A stretch of DNA of 64,000 nucleotides. Origin: Streptomyces sp. NBC_01016. GTDB taxonomy: Bacteria > Actinomycetota > Actinomycetes > Streptomycetales > Streptomycetaceae. Made by a program: the position numbers and the translations under genes. The stretch lies in the NCBI RefSeq assembly GCF_026341035.1, contig NZ_JAPEOQ010000002.1:3410001-3474000 (forward strand), in the 5' to 3' direction. Positions 51,981 through 61,035 of the stretch are shown here, piece by piece (position 1 is the stretch's first letter; each line of letters begins with the position of its first letter). The notes under the pieces are model-generated. The model was not told where the DNA came from, searched no databases, and worked only from the letters and a program-made list of their open reading frames with translations.

Positions 51981-53891
51981 TCAGCTCAGCGCGTCCGCTC
52001 CGCCCTCCACCCACACCCGCAGCGCCGACGGCCGCACGGCGTCCATGTGCACCCGGTTGACGGCGATCGCGCTGCGCCGCGTGGCCGCCTCGGGTTCGCC
52101 GGTGTTGGTGTTGACGTCGAAGCGGGGGAAGTTGCTGGAGGAGACGTCCAGCCGGATCCGGTGGCCCGCCGCGAAGCGGTTCGCGGTGTCGGGCGCCGTC
52201 ACCTCGATCTCGTACACCTCACCGGGGACCAGCGGTTCGGGCCGCTCGAAGGAGCGATGGAAGCGGCAGCGGAAGATGCCGTCGGTGAGGTTCATGGCGA
52301 AGCCGTGCGGGTGGTCGGGGTTGGGCGGGTACTGGTCGATGAGCTTGACGGTGAAGTCGGTGTCGGGCGCGGAGGACGACACGTGCAGCCGCACGGAGAC
52401 GGGCCCCGCCAGCACCACATCCCGGTCCAGCGGTGGTGTGAGGACGCTGATGACATCGGGGCGGGCGTCGAGCGGGAGATAGGGCTCGGTGGCCCCGAAC
52501 GTCCGGGCGTCCGGGGCGTTCTGGTCGTACGCGCCGCCTGTCATGACCGGTTCCCCCGATGTCACCTGCCCGCCCATGGTTGGCACCGGGTTCCGCGGAT
52601 CGAAGTCGTACGCCACCGATGCCTCGTCCGCCGTCGGCGGGGCGGGGGAGAGGGCGCCGTTGGCGTGCAGGTACAGCGACACCGGGCGCGTTCCGGACGG
52701 CGGCCAGGCCGTGTCCGTGCGCCACGCGCCGCCGTGGCGCATGCGCCCCGCCGCGTCCCGGCGGCCGTCCCCGCCGCCCATCAGGAAGTACTGCACGGCC
52801 GGGAAGGTGTCAGGGTGTGACACCTTCCGCCCGAGCGCCTGGTCGAACCACCGGCTGCGGAACGCGAGATACGACTCGGCCAGGTTCCCGGACAGCGTCG
52901 CCGCCGGCCCGAAGTCGACGTCTCCGGAGAACGTCTCGCAGCGGTGGCCGTGCGTCCACGGACCCATCACCAGGTAAGCGGGGGCCTCCTTGCGCGCTCG
53001 CAGCTCCGTGAAGTTCTCGATGGTGGACCGGACATAGGGGTCGTACCAGCTGCCCATGTGCAGGCTCGGGACGTCGGGGAAGCGGTCGTAGGAACCGCGG
53101 CCGTAGAGCGCGGGGTTGCGGTAGTAGTCGCCGAAGGCATCCTCGCGCCACTGCTCCAGCAGGAACGCCTCGTACACCGGAAGATGCCGCAGCGGAGACG
53201 ACCCCGGCCGCCACGGCAGCGCGGTGAACCAGCCCGCCACGTCCAGGCGGCGCATCTCCTCCGCCAGGACCGGATCGGCCGCCGCCTCCGGGCTGTTGGC
53301 TCCGTGCCGCAGCGCCCACGTGGCCTGCTTCAACTCGAAGGCGCCGCCCATCCGCATGCCCGCCTCGTACGCCGACGCGAAGCCGCCCGAGTCCTGGAAC
53401 ATCGCCGCGAGACCGGCCGGGGCCTCCGCCGCCGCGGCGGCCTGGACGTGCGCGGAGTAGGACACCCCGGTCATCACCACCCGGCCGTCGCACCACGGCT
53501 GCGCCCGTAGCCACTCCACGGTGTCGGCGCCGTCCGGGCCCTCCCCGAGGTACTTCACGAACGTCCCCTCCGACTCCCCGCGCCCACGGCAGTCCTGCCG
53601 CACGACGTGGTAACCGGCGTCCGTGAAATGCCGTGCGATGTCCTCGGGCATCGGCACCGGGGTGTCGTGCCGGTCCTGGTCCGAACCGCGCTGCTCGCGC
53701 TTGCCGTACGGGGTCCGCTCCAACAGCACCGGCAGCGGCGGGGGTTCGGGGTCGGAGCCGGCGGTGTAGAGGTCCGCGGAGAGGCGGGCACCGTCGCGCA
53801 TGGGGACGGTCAGGGGCCTGCGCCACAGCGTGCCGTCGGCATGCAACGGGCAGGGGGCGCTGGGGGCTTTGAGGGCGTCTTGCGAGGTCAC
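51981..53891 (-). CDS. CocE/NonD-family alpha/beta hydrolase (X-Pro dipeptidyl-peptidase-like)
   Basis: A 636-residue serine hydrolase. N-terminal alpha/beta fold with the nucleophile elbow GVSYSAHVQ, a cap domain and GPWTHGHR bearing the likely His. The C-terminal jelly roll (from about residue 400, ending VWVEGGADALS) is the PF08530-type domain. Family members hydrolyse acyl esters such as cocaine or N-terminal X-Pro peptides. Start GTG 53891. There is no signal peptide. It is divergent from the AbgT transporter. Confidence 0.88.
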   Translation of the reverse strand: MTSQDALKAPSAPCPLHADGTLWRRPLTVPMRDGARLSADLYTAGSDPEPPPLPVLLERTPYGKREQRGSDQDRHDTPVPMPEDIARHFTDAGYHVVRQDCRGRGESEGTFVKYLGEGPDGADTVEWLRAQPWCDGRVVMTGVSYSAHVQAAAAAEAPAGLAAMFQDSGGFASAYEAGMRMGGAFELKQATWALRHGANSPEAAADPVLAEEMRRLDVAGWFTALPWRPGSSPLRHLPVYEAFLLEQWREDAFGDYYRNPALYGRGSYDRFPDVPSLHMGSWYDPYVRSTIENFTELRARKEAPAYLVMGPWTHGHRCETFSGDVDFGPAATLSGNLAESYLAFRSRWFDQALGRKVSHPDTFPAVQYFLMGGGDGRRDAAGRMRHGGAWRTDTAWPPSGTRPVSLYLHANGALSPAPPTADEASVAYDFDPRNPVPTMGGQVTSGEPVMTGGAYDQNAPDARTFGATEPYLPLDARPDVISVLTPPLDRDVVLAGPVSVRLHVSSSAPDTDFTVKLIDQYPPNPDHPHGFAMNLTDGIFRCRFHRSFERPEPLVPGEVYEIEVTAPDTANRFAAGHRIRLDVSSSNFPRFDVNTNTGEPEAATRRSAIAVNRVHMDAVRPSALRVWVEGGADALS

Positions 53892-54084
53892 GGCCGCAAC
53901 CGTAGGTCGCGGCCGACGCGCGGTGGATCACTTGCCGCAATCACGTCAACTGTTCCGTCAGGCCGTGACGCCGTGCGTATCCGCTTCGTACTGTGTGCCC
54001 GCCGCCCTTCCGGACCCAGCGATCAGCACAGGCGCGACCTTGTGCGCCCGCCCGGCGTGGCCCCCTTCGATCCCAGGAGAATCC

Positions 54085-55653
54085 ATGAGCGCGACCGCTC
54101 GCCGTGAGGTGCGACCCGAACGCCCGCCCACCGGGGGCGGGGGCTCGCGGCTGCTCGACTTCATCGAGCGGGCGGGCAATGCGCTGCCGCACCCGTTCTG
54201 GCTCTTCTGGATCATGGCGGGCGTCGTCGCGGTCGTCAGCTGGGCGCTCGCGGCGGCCGGGGCGCAGGTCGCCGACCCGTCCAAGGACGGCACCATCGCC
54301 GTGCGCAGCGCGATATCCGCCGACGCCGTCCGCGACCTCGTCAACGGCGCGGTGGACAACTTCGTCACCTTCGGCCCGCTCGGCACGGTGCTCGTGGTGA
54401 TGCTGGGCGTCGCCGTCGCCGAACGGGCCGGCCTGTTCGAGGCGTTGGCGCGGCGGATGCTGGCGGGCGTCTCACCGCGCTGGGTCACGCTCGGCGTCGC
54501 CCTGTGCGGTGTGCTGTGCAAGTTCCTGTCCGACTCCGCGTACGTCGTGCTGATTCCGCTCGGTGCCATGGCGTTCCGCGCGGTCGGCCGCTCGCCCATG
54601 CTCGGCATGATCGTGGCCTTCGTGTCGATCAACGCCGCGGGCGACGCCAACCCGCTGATCACCTCCAGCGACGTGCTCTACGCCTCCGTAGCCACCGAGG
54701 CCGCCCACCTGGTGGACGCCGACTTCGTCGTCCGGGCCACCGACAACGTGTACTTCTCCACGACGTCGGCGTTCATCCTGGCCTGCACCGTCGCCTTCGT
54801 CACCGAGAAGGTGCTCACCAAGCGCGAGCATCTGCTCGTGCCGGACGCGGACCTGGAGGAGAAGGCCCGGCAGACCGTCATCACGGCGGGTATCGACGAC
54901 GCCACCGAGGTCCGCGCCCTCAAGCGCACAGGCCTCGTCGCCCTCGGCTACGCCGTTCTCCTCATCGCCGCGATGCTCCCGACCGACTCCCCGCTGCGCG
55001 GCAAGGGTGGCTCCATCGTCGAATCGACCCTGCTCAACAGCGTTTCGGTCTTCGTCGCGATGTTCTTCATCCTCATCGGCTACGTGTTCGGCAAGGCGAC
55101 CGGCCGCATCGAGGGCAGCCGCGACGTGCCCGCCCTCATGGCCGAGGGCGTCCGCGGCATCGCCCCGCTGCTCGTCCTCTTCCTCGCCGTCTCGCAGTTC
55201 CTCGCCCTGTTCCAGTGGACGAACATCGCCACCGTGCTCGCCGTGAAGGGCGCCGACTTCATCGAGCACCTGGGCGTGCCCACGCTCGTCCTCTTCCTCC
55301 TGCTGCTCATCGCGATCTCCCTGATCAACCTGCTGATCACCAGCGGCTCCGCCCTCTGGTCGCTGGTCGCCCCCGCCCTCATCCCGATGATGATGCTGCT
55401 CGGCACCAGCCCCGCCACCACGATGGCGCTCTACCGGATCGCCGACTCGTGCACCAACTCCATCAGCCCGATGGGCACCACCTTCGCCCTCGCCGTCGGC
55501 TATCTGCAGACGCTGCGGCGCAAGGCGGGCATCGGCACGCTGGTCTCCTTCACGCTGCCCGTCGCGATGGCGATGCTCGTGGTCTGGGTCGTCCTCTTCT
55601 TCGCCTGGTACCTGCTCGGCATCCCGCTGGGGCCGGGGGCAGCGGTCCGCTGA
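54085..55653 (+). CDS. AbgT-family transporter
   Basis: A 522-residue protein with about 11 helices and re-entrant loops. Family features are ALPHPFWLFWIMAGVVAVVSW at the N terminus, CKFLSDSAYVVLIPLGAMAF, AAGDANPLITSSDVLYASVA and RIADSCTNSISPMGTTFALAVG. AbgT proteins import p-aminobenzoyl-glutamate or export antimetabolites such as sulfonamides. The start at ATG 54085 follows AGGAG. Which role applies here is unclear; the M20 amidohydrolase 4 kb away is not in the same operon. Confidence 0.9.
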   Translation: MSATARREVRPERPPTGGGGSRLLDFIERAGNALPHPFWLFWIMAGVVAVVSWALAAAGAQVADPSKDGTIAVRSAISADAVRDLVNGAVDNFVTFGPLGTVLVVMLGVAVAERAGLFEALARRMLAGVSPRWVTLGVALCGVLCKFLSDSAYVVLIPLGAMAFRAVGRSPMLGMIVAFVSINAAGDANPLITSSDVLYASVATEAAHLVDADFVVRATDNVYFSTTSAFILACTVAFVTEKVLTKREHLLVPDADLEEKARQTVITAGIDDATEVRALKRTGLVALGYAVLLIAAMLPTDSPLRGKGGSIVESTLLNSVSVFVAMFFILIGYVFGKATGRIEGSRDVPALMAEGVRGIAPLLVLFLAVSQFLALFQWTNIATVLAVKGADFIEHLGVPTLVLFLLLLIAISLINLLITSGSALWSLVAPALIPMMMLLGTSPATTMALYRIADSCTNSISPMGTTFALAVGYLQTLRRKAGIGTLVSFTLPVAMAMLVVWVVLFFAWYLLGIPLGPGAAVR

Positions 55654-55681
55654 CCCGTGCGGGCCTTCGTACCCTGATGCG

Positions 55682-56782
55682 GTGAGCATCATCATCGACG
55701 TCGGAGGGCTCGGCCCCGCGGACATCGCAGCCGGGCCCTCCGCTCTGTCCGAACTCATGGCGAGCCTGCACATCCTCGCCGAACCCGAGCACCACCCCGA
55801 GGCCGCCGAGTGGACCGCCCGCGTCGCCGCGGTGAACCCGGCACTCCGTGACGAACTCGCGGTCTTCGCCCCGCTGTGGGCCCGCTTCCGCTGCCGCCTC
55901 TTCTACCCTCGGGCGCTGCCCGTCGCGGCGGATCTCCGGGAGGAATTGGCGGCCATCGAGGACCTTCCCCGTACGGAATTCCTCGGCCTCGTCGCACCCG
56001 GCGTGCTCGGTGCCAGCGCCCGACCCGCGCCCGCCGCCCACGAACTGCGCACCGGCACCGAGGCTGCCGAGGAGTACGTACGCCAGTGTCGGCGGCGCTC
56101 GCACTCCAGGGGCGACCTGGCCGTCGAACTGGTCGCGGACCCGGCCGCGTTCCGCGCGCGGCTCCTCGCGGTCCTGCGCGCCGCCGACGCCGCATTCTTC
56201 GCCGACGACTGGCGCAATCTGGGCCCCGCACTCGACGACCACGCCCGTGAGGTCCGGCGGCGGCTCGCCCGACCCCGCCCGCCCGTCGACGTGCTCACCG
56301 AACTGCTCCCCACCGCGTCGCGCGTCGGACCGGGCGCCCGGATCCGCCTCGACAAGCTGCAGATCGACGAGGTGGTCGTCGGTCGGCGCCCGCTCGTCCT
56401 CGTCCCCTCGGTCCGCGTCTGGCCGCACCTCGTCGTCAAGGACGAGGACCCGTCCTGCGTCGTCGTGCAGTACGCGGTCCGCGCCGCGATGCCCTCCGGG
56501 CCCGGCCAACTCTCCCTGCGCGCCTTGCACGACCGGCTCACGGCACTCGCCTCACCCGGCCGCATGGAGCTGTGCCGGCACCTCCTCGGCGAACCGATCA
56601 CCACCTCCGAACTGGCCACCCGCCTGGGCTCCACCGAACCCCAGGTCTCCCGCACACTGCGCCAACTCCGCGAGGCGGGCCTGGTCCGCTCGACCCGCGA
56701 CGGCAAACTCGTCCGCCACCGACTGGCGACGGACGTCGTACGCGCGTTGGGCGACGACGTACTGGCGACGGTGATGCGCTGA
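55682..56782 (+). CDS. ArsR-type regulator with DUF5937-like N-terminal domain
   Basis: A 366-residue protein. The last 80 residues are a winged HTH (ITTSELATRLGSTEPQVSRTLRQLREAGLVRSTRDGKLVRHRL). The N-terminal 250 residues start SIIIDVGGLGPADIAAGPSALSELMASLHIL, as in streptomycete DUF5937 proteins. Start GTG 55682 is 28 bp after the AbgT stop. It may be in the same transcript. The signal it senses is unknown. Confidence 0.82.
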   Translation: MSIIIDVGGLGPADIAAGPSALSELMASLHILAEPEHHPEAAEWTARVAAVNPALRDELAVFAPLWARFRCRLFYPRALPVAADLREELAAIEDLPRTEFLGLVAPGVLGASARPAPAAHELRTGTEAAEEYVRQCRRRSHSRGDLAVELVADPAAFRARLLAVLRAADAAFFADDWRNLGPALDDHAREVRRRLARPRPPVDVLTELLPTASRVGPGARIRLDKLQIDEVVVGRRPLVLVPSVRVWPHLVVKDEDPSCVVVQYAVRAAMPSGPGQLSLRALHDRLTALASPGRMELCRHLLGEPITTSELATRLGSTEPQVSRTLRQLREAGLVRSTRDGKLVRHRLATDVVRALGDDVLATVMR

Positions 56783-56805
56783 GAGGGGGGAGGGGAGACA
56801 GACGG

Positions 56806-57882
56806 TCAGCGGTCCGTGATGGCTTCGAGGACGAGCTGGGTGAACTCCTTCGTGGTCGCCGTTCCGCCCAGGTCGGCCGTCCGTGCGTTCGTCGTCGCGA
56901 GGACGGAGGCGAACGCGTCGAAGACCTCCGTCGCGGCCTCGGGGTGGCCCAGGTGGTCGAGCATCATCGAGGCGCACCAGATCGCGCCGAGCGGGTTGGC
57001 GATGCCGCGGCCCGCGATGTCGGGGGCCGAACCGTGGACGGGCTCGAACATCGACGGGTACTCGCGCTCCGGGTTGAGGTTGGCCGCGGGCGCGATGCCG
57101 ATGCTGCCCGCGACGGCGGCCGCGAGGTCGGAGAGGATGTCGCCGAAGAGGTTGGAGCCGACGATCACGTCGTAGCGGGACGGATCGAGGACGATCTTCG
57201 CGACGAGCGCGTCGATGTGTTCCTGCCGCCACTCCACCTCCGGGAACCGCTCACCGGCCTCGCGCACCAGCTCGTCCCAGAACGGCATGGTGTGCACGAT
57301 GCCGTTGGATTTCGTCGCCGAGACAAGGTGGCCCTCGCGGCGTCGCGCGGTGGTGAACGCGCAGTCGAGGATGCGCTCCACGCCGGGGCGGGTGAACACC
57401 GCTTCCTGGACTGCCATTTCGTTGGGGAACCCGCGGTTGAGACGCCCGCCGATCTCCGAGTACTCGCCCTCGACGTTCTCGCGCACGACGACGAAGTCCA
57501 CGTCCGCGCCCGCCTTCGCGACCGGGCTCGGGACGCCCTCCAGCACCTTGATGGGACGCAGGTTCACGTACTGGCGGAACTGGCGGCGGATGGGGATGAG
57601 CAGACCCCAGAGGGAGACATGGTCCGCCACCCCCGGCCAGCCGACCGCGCCGAGGAGGACCGCGTCGTGGTCGCGGATCCGGTCCAGGCCGTCCGTCGGC
57701 ATCATCGCGCCCTCGGCGCGATACCGCTCGCAGGACCAGTCGAACGAGTCGTAGGAGAAGGCGAGTCCGTGGCGTTTGCCGACGGCGTCGAGGACGGCGC
57801 AGGCGGGCGGCAGTACCTCGGTGCCGATGCCGTCACCAGGGATGAGCGCGATGCGGTGGCGAGTGGTCGTCATGGTGACCAT
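56806..57882 (-). CDS. Tartrate/D-malate dehydrogenase (isopropylmalate-dehydrogenase superfamily)
   Basis: A 358-residue beta-decarboxylating dehydrogenase. Features are IALIPGDGIGTEVLPP at the N terminus, VVRENVEGEYSEIGGR, the catalytic Lys region VSATKSNGIV, metal site VGSNLFGDILSD and NAD-loop EPVHGSAPDIAGRGIANPLGAI. The spelling fits TtuC/DmlA enzymes that oxidise tartrate or D-malate rather than LeuB. The start is at 57882 or the ATG 9 bp downstream. A LysR remnant lies directly upstream, probably its former regulator. Confidence 0.88.
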   Translation of the reverse strand: MVTMTTTRHRIALIPGDGIGTEVLPPACAVLDAVGKRHGLAFSYDSFDWSCERYRAEGAMMPTDGLDRIRDHDAVLLGAVGWPGVADHVSLWGLLIPIRRQFRQYVNLRPIKVLEGVPSPVAKAGADVDFVVVRENVEGEYSEIGGRLNRGFPNEMAVQEAVFTRPGVERILDCAFTTARRREGHLVSATKSNGIVHTMPFWDELVREAGERFPEVEWRQEHIDALVAKIVLDPSRYDVIVGSNLFGDILSDLAAAVAGSIGIAPAANLNPEREYPSMFEPVHGSAPDIAGRGIANPLGAIWCASMMLDHLGHPEAATEVFDAFASVLATTNARTADLGGTATTKEFTQLVLEAITDR

Positions 57883-57930
57883 GGAATGCCGAGCTGTCCC
57901 GGGCTGTCCAAGACGCGTTTGCAGCCCGTT

Positions 57931-57949
57931 CGATAACGCTCGCCTATCG
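57931..57949. promoter_or_regulatory. LTTR-like palindrome CGATA-N9-TATCG
   Basis: Inverted repeat CGATA (57931-57935) and TATCG (57945-57949) between the tartrate dehydrogenase start and the LysR remnant, overlapping the remnant stop codon. An orphan LTTR site if the regulator is lost. Confidence 0.4.
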
Positions 57950-58174
57950 GTTCTCCGGCTTCCGTTCCCGGGGAGTCCCCTGGCCCGTACTGCGCGACCT
58001 TTCGATCACGTCGATGAATGCCGCTGCCGCCGGGCTCAGCCGGTGTCTGCGCCACACCAGGCCGACGTCGAGCGTGTCCTCGATGGCGAGCCTGCGCACC
58101 CGCAGCCCGACCGTGTCCGCGAGCGGGCGCCACGAGTCGGCGACGACGGCCACCCCCACGCCCACCACGAACGA
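57944..58174 (-). pseudogene. C-terminal fragment of a LysR-family regulator
   Basis: About 76 codons encoding the end of an LTTR effector domain (GVGVAVVADSWRPLADTVGLRVRRL...VGLVWRRHRLSPAAAAFIDVI). There is no HTH or upstream part. The frame begins directly after the TAG of the XRE-cupin gene, in the same frame, and ends near 57944 before the tartrate dehydrogenase. This looks like the scar of a deletion or rearrangement that removed about three-quarters of a lysR gene. The GTG at 58168 could give a 74-residue protein, but function is unlikely. Confidence 0.78.
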
Positions 58175-58711
58175 CTACGGCGACGGGGGAGTGACTGACA
58201 CGATGTACTCCACCGGGCCGTCCGCCGCGTTGCGGTAGAGGTGGGGCTGGCGGGCGTCGAAGGTGATGGACTCCTGCGCGGTCACCGCGTGGGTGACACC
58301 CGCGATCTCCACGGTCAGCGTGCCGTCGATGACGTAGGCGCACTCCGTGGAGGGATGGGCCCACGGTTCGTCGCTCGTGGCCGCGCCCGGCGGGAGGATC
58401 GCGCGGAGCACCTCCAGGCGGCCGTTGCTCCCGGCGAGGCGCTCGTACTGGACCAGGCCGCGCGGGCCGCTGATGGTGGAGCGCTCACCAGGTCGGCTGA
58501 TGTGGACCGCGGGGACGTCCTCCTCGTCGAACAGGGCGACCACCGAGGCGCCGAACACGTCCGCGAGCCGCCGCAGCGTGGCCAGACTCGGTTCCGTCAC
58601 GCCGCGTTCCACCTGGCTCAGGAGCGTCGCCGAGAGACCGGCCTGCTGGGCCAGGGCGCGCAGGCTCAGTCCGCGCTCCGTGCGCAGTGCCCGCAGCCGG
58701 GTGCCGATCAT
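58175..58711 (-). CDS. XRE-family regulator with C-terminal cupin domain
   Basis: A 178-residue regulator. The HTH spans residues about 5-58 (LSLRALAQQAGLSATLLSQVERGVTEPSLATLRRLADVF) and a cupin sensor follows (SDEPWAHPSTECAYVIDGTLTVEIAG). The start at ATG 58711 follows GGAGG. The end is complete (EYIVSVTPPSP). It is divergent from the DUF3311-SSS operon and likely regulates it. The frame runs on past its stop into the LysR remnant. Confidence 0.9.
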   Translation of the reverse strand: MIGTRLRALRTERGLSLRALAQQAGLSATLLSQVERGVTEPSLATLRRLADVFGASVVALFDEEDVPAVHISRPGERSTISGPRGLVQYERLAGSNGRLEVLRAILPPGAATSDEPWAHPSTECAYVIDGTLTVEIAGVTHAVTAQESITFDARQPHLYRNAADGPVEYIVSVTPPSP

Positions 58712-58764
58712 GATCCTCCGTACAGGGTGAGTGCACACCGCACATCTCGTCCTGTGAACACGCG

Positions 58765-58793
58765 TTGACGATTGTCTTTCCGGAGCTTAGCAT
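58765..58793 (+). promoter_or_regulatory. Promoter of the DUF3311-SSS operon
   Basis: TTGACG at 58765-58770 and TAGCAT at 58788-58793, 17-bp spacer, 106 bp before the DUF3311 start. A hairpin begins about 10 bp after the -10. Confidence 0.68.
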
Positions 58794-58803
58794 CTCGGAT
58801 CGC

Positions 58804-58836
58804 CCTCCCGTGTGCAGCCAGACTGCACGCGGGAGG
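58804..58836. promoter_or_regulatory. Long hairpin at the expected 5' end of the DUF3311-SSS mRNA
   Basis: A 14-bp stem (58804-58817 with 58823-58836) with one T/G wobble position and a CCAGA loop. It starts where transcription from the 58765 promoter should begin, so it is either an operator overlapping the start point or an RNA hairpin at the mRNA 5' end. Confidence 0.62.
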
Positions 58837-58898
58837 TGCCCAGTTCCGATCCGACCGATCGGACGCGACCCAACCCGATCCGACTCGTAGGGGATGCG

Positions 58899-59180
58899 AT
58901 GGCATCGACGGTCCCGAGGCCGCCCACGGCCCACCGCTGGCTGCTCGTCCTCCCGTTCGTCTGGCAGGTCGTACTCGTGCCCGTGGTCAACGGGGTGCGG
59001 TTCGCGCCGCTGAACATCCCGTTCCCGATGCTCTGGCAGATGCTCGGCGTCCTGGCGTCGACCGCCGTCATCGCCCTCGTCTTCCGCCTCGACCGCAGGG
59101 CGGGCGTGGACGAGGAGGAGGCCCGGTTCCTCGAACTCACCGCGCGTCCGGCCGAGTTGAAGGCGGGTGAGGTGGCGTGA
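58899..59180 (+). CDS. DUF3311 small membrane protein
   Basis: A 93-residue protein with two helices (WLLVLPFVWQVVLVPVVNGV and FPMLWQMLGVLASTAVIALVFRLD). DUF3311 proteins regularly precede SSS symporters and are thought to be their small partner. The start at ATG 58899 follows AGGGG; the longer frame is less likely. The stop overlaps the SSS GTG start. Confidence 0.85.
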   Translation: MASTVPRPPTAHRWLLVLPFVWQVVLVPVVNGVRFAPLNIPFPMLWQMLGVLASTAVIALVFRLDRRAGVDEEEARFLELTARPAELKAGEVA

Positions 59181-60703
59181 CGCTCGCCCTCGTGCTCGCC
59201 ATCGTCGTGGGCACCGTCGTCGGCGCGATCGGCTTCGGCCGCCGCGCGAGCAGCGGCGCCCCGGCCACCACCCTGTCGGGCTGGGCCGTCGGCGGCCGCC
59301 GCTTCGGCACCGTCCTGTTCTGGTTCATGAACGCGGGCGAGGTGTACACGACCTTCGCCGTCCTCGGCATCTCCGGATACGCGTGGGCCATGGGCGCCCC
59401 CGCGTACCTCGCCTTCACCTCGGTCTCCCTCAGTTACGCCATCGGTTACTGGCTCATGCCGAAGATCTGGCGGGCCGGCCGCAAGCACGCGCTGATCACC
59501 CAGGCCGACTTCTTCACCGCCCGCTTCGGCGCGCCCTGGCTCGGTGTCGTCACCGCGCTCGTCGGCATCGCCGCCCTCGTCGTCTACGTACAGATCCAGT
59601 TGGTCAGCCTCAGCCTCATCGTGCGGCTCACGCTGGGGAGTTCGGTGTCACCGAACGCGGCCGTCGTCATCGGGGCGGTGGTGATGCTGGCCTTCGTCTT
59701 CCTCGCCGGGCTGCGCTCGGCCGCGTTCTCCGCGGGCGTCAAGGACGTCCTCATGATCGTGGTCGTCGTGCTGCTGACGGCCACGGTGGCGAGCAAGGTC
59801 GGGGCCTCGTCCCTCTTCGACATCTTCCGGCTCGCCGAGGAACAGCACCCGGGCATCGGGAAGTTCCCCGGCATCGACCCCACGTCCCCGACCACGTCGA
59901 CCTGGCTGATGACGTCCGCGCTGAACGTGGCGCTCGGCAACTGGGTGTTCCCGCACCTCTTCCAGGTCTCCTACTCGGCCGCGTCGGGCACCGCGATCCG
60001 CCGCAACGCCATCTGGCAGCCGCTGTACTCGCTCGCGTACTTCTTCGTGATCCTGCTCGGCTTCGCGGCCCTCGTCGCGGGGACGAAGCCGGCGGGCGGT
60101 GACCTCAACGCGGCGCTCCTGCAGTTCGTTTCGGACAGCTACCCGGCCTGGATGGTCGGCCTCGTCGCCGGCACCGGCTTCCTGCTCGCGCTCGCGCCCG
60201 GCTCCGTACTGCTGCTCACGTCCGGCGTCCTGTTCGCCCGCAACGTCGTCGGCACCGTGACGCGTCGCGGCCTGTCGGACCGCACCACACTGCTTGTCTC
60301 CCGCCTGTCGATGATCGGCTTCGCCGCGGTCGCCGTGTGGCTGACCATCGGCCGCAGCCAGTCCCTCGTCGACATCCTGCTGAACGCCTACTCGGCCATC
60401 GGCATGCTCGCCCCGGCCGTCGTCCTCGCCTTCCTGTGGCGCCGCACGTCCGCGATCGGCGTCCTGCTCGGACTCGTCGCCGGGTTCACCGCGCTGCTCG
60501 CCCCGTTCGCCAAGGACTACTGGGCCGCGCACCTGCCCGAATGGGAACCGGGCCTCATCGCCATGGCCATCAACGCCGTGGTGGTGCTGGCCGTCAGCCT
60601 GATCACGCCGAGGCCGAAGGCGGAGGCCGTGGCAGTGGGCCTGGCCCTTTCGGCGGAGGACTGCAAGCCACCGGCAGAGAGTACGAGGACGGGGATCGCA
60701 TGA
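59177..60703 (+). CDS. Sodium:solute symporter (SSS family, monocarboxylate-type)
   Basis: A 508-residue symporter of 13 helices. The N-terminal part has the SSS region SGWAVGGRRFGTVLFWFMNAGEVYTTFAVLG, followed by VFPHLFQVSYSAASG and FLLALAPGSVLLLTSG. The combination with DUF3311 resembles monocarboxylate permeases (MctP-like). Start GTG 59177. The substrate may be an organic acid; the XRE-cupin regulator probably senses it. Confidence 0.88.
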   Translation: MTLALVLAIVVGTVVGAIGFGRRASSGAPATTLSGWAVGGRRFGTVLFWFMNAGEVYTTFAVLGISGYAWAMGAPAYLAFTSVSLSYAIGYWLMPKIWRAGRKHALITQADFFTARFGAPWLGVVTALVGIAALVVYVQIQLVSLSLIVRLTLGSSVSPNAAVVIGAVVMLAFVFLAGLRSAAFSAGVKDVLMIVVVVLLTATVASKVGASSLFDIFRLAEEQHPGIGKFPGIDPTSPTTSTWLMTSALNVALGNWVFPHLFQVSYSAASGTAIRRNAIWQPLYSLAYFFVILLGFAALVAGTKPAGGDLNAALLQFVSDSYPAWMVGLVAGTGFLLALAPGSVLLLTSGVLFARNVVGTVTRRGLSDRTTLLVSRLSMIGFAAVAVWLTIGRSQSLVDILLNAYSAIGMLAPAVVLAFLWRRTSAIGVLLGLVAGFTALLAPFAKDYWAAHLPEWEPGLIAMAINAVVVLAVSLITPRPKAEAVAVGLALSAEDCKPPAESTRTGIA

Positions 60704-61035
60704 CCGAGAACGATGCCGAGGAACTGGTCACCGAGCTCTACGACTTGCGCGTCACCGTCGACCGCATCGAGGGCCGCTCCGTCTGCGGAATGGCTGTCGG
60801 CGACTACTTCGAACTCGTCGACAGCGCGCGCCTGCGCATCCCCGAAGGACGCCACTTCTGCGTCTACGCGCTGCAGGCGGTGCTGCCGCTCCTGCCGGCC
60901 AAACAGCGTGCGCTGCCCGCCGGTGACTGGCTCGAACGGGACACGCTCGTGTGCTGCCCCGACCCCGAAGAACGACTGATCATGCGCATCGACCGCACGG
61001 CGCGGTGCCGCCTGAACACGGAGGACCTCACGTGA
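60700..61035 (+). CDS. TIGR04076-family small protein
   Basis: A 111-residue protein with the TIGR04076-like block ELYDLRVTVDRIEGRSVCGMAVGDYFEL and YALQAVLPLLPAKQRALPAGDWLERDTLVCCPDPEERLIMRI. Conserved cysteines are in VCGM and VCCPDP. Function is unknown. It overlaps its neighbours on both sides (ATGA, GTGA). Confidence 0.8.
   Translation: MTENDAEELVTELYDLRVTVDRIEGRSVCGMAVGDYFELVDSARLRIPEGRHFCVYALQAVLPLLPAKQRALPAGDWLERDTLVCCPDPEERLIMRIDRTARCRLNTEDLT

Noticed and set aside
48997..55653. M20 amidohydrolase plus AbgT as a p-aminobenzoyl-glutamate utilisation system
   Set aside because: They are about 4 kb apart with a terminator and three other genes between, so no operon link is supported.
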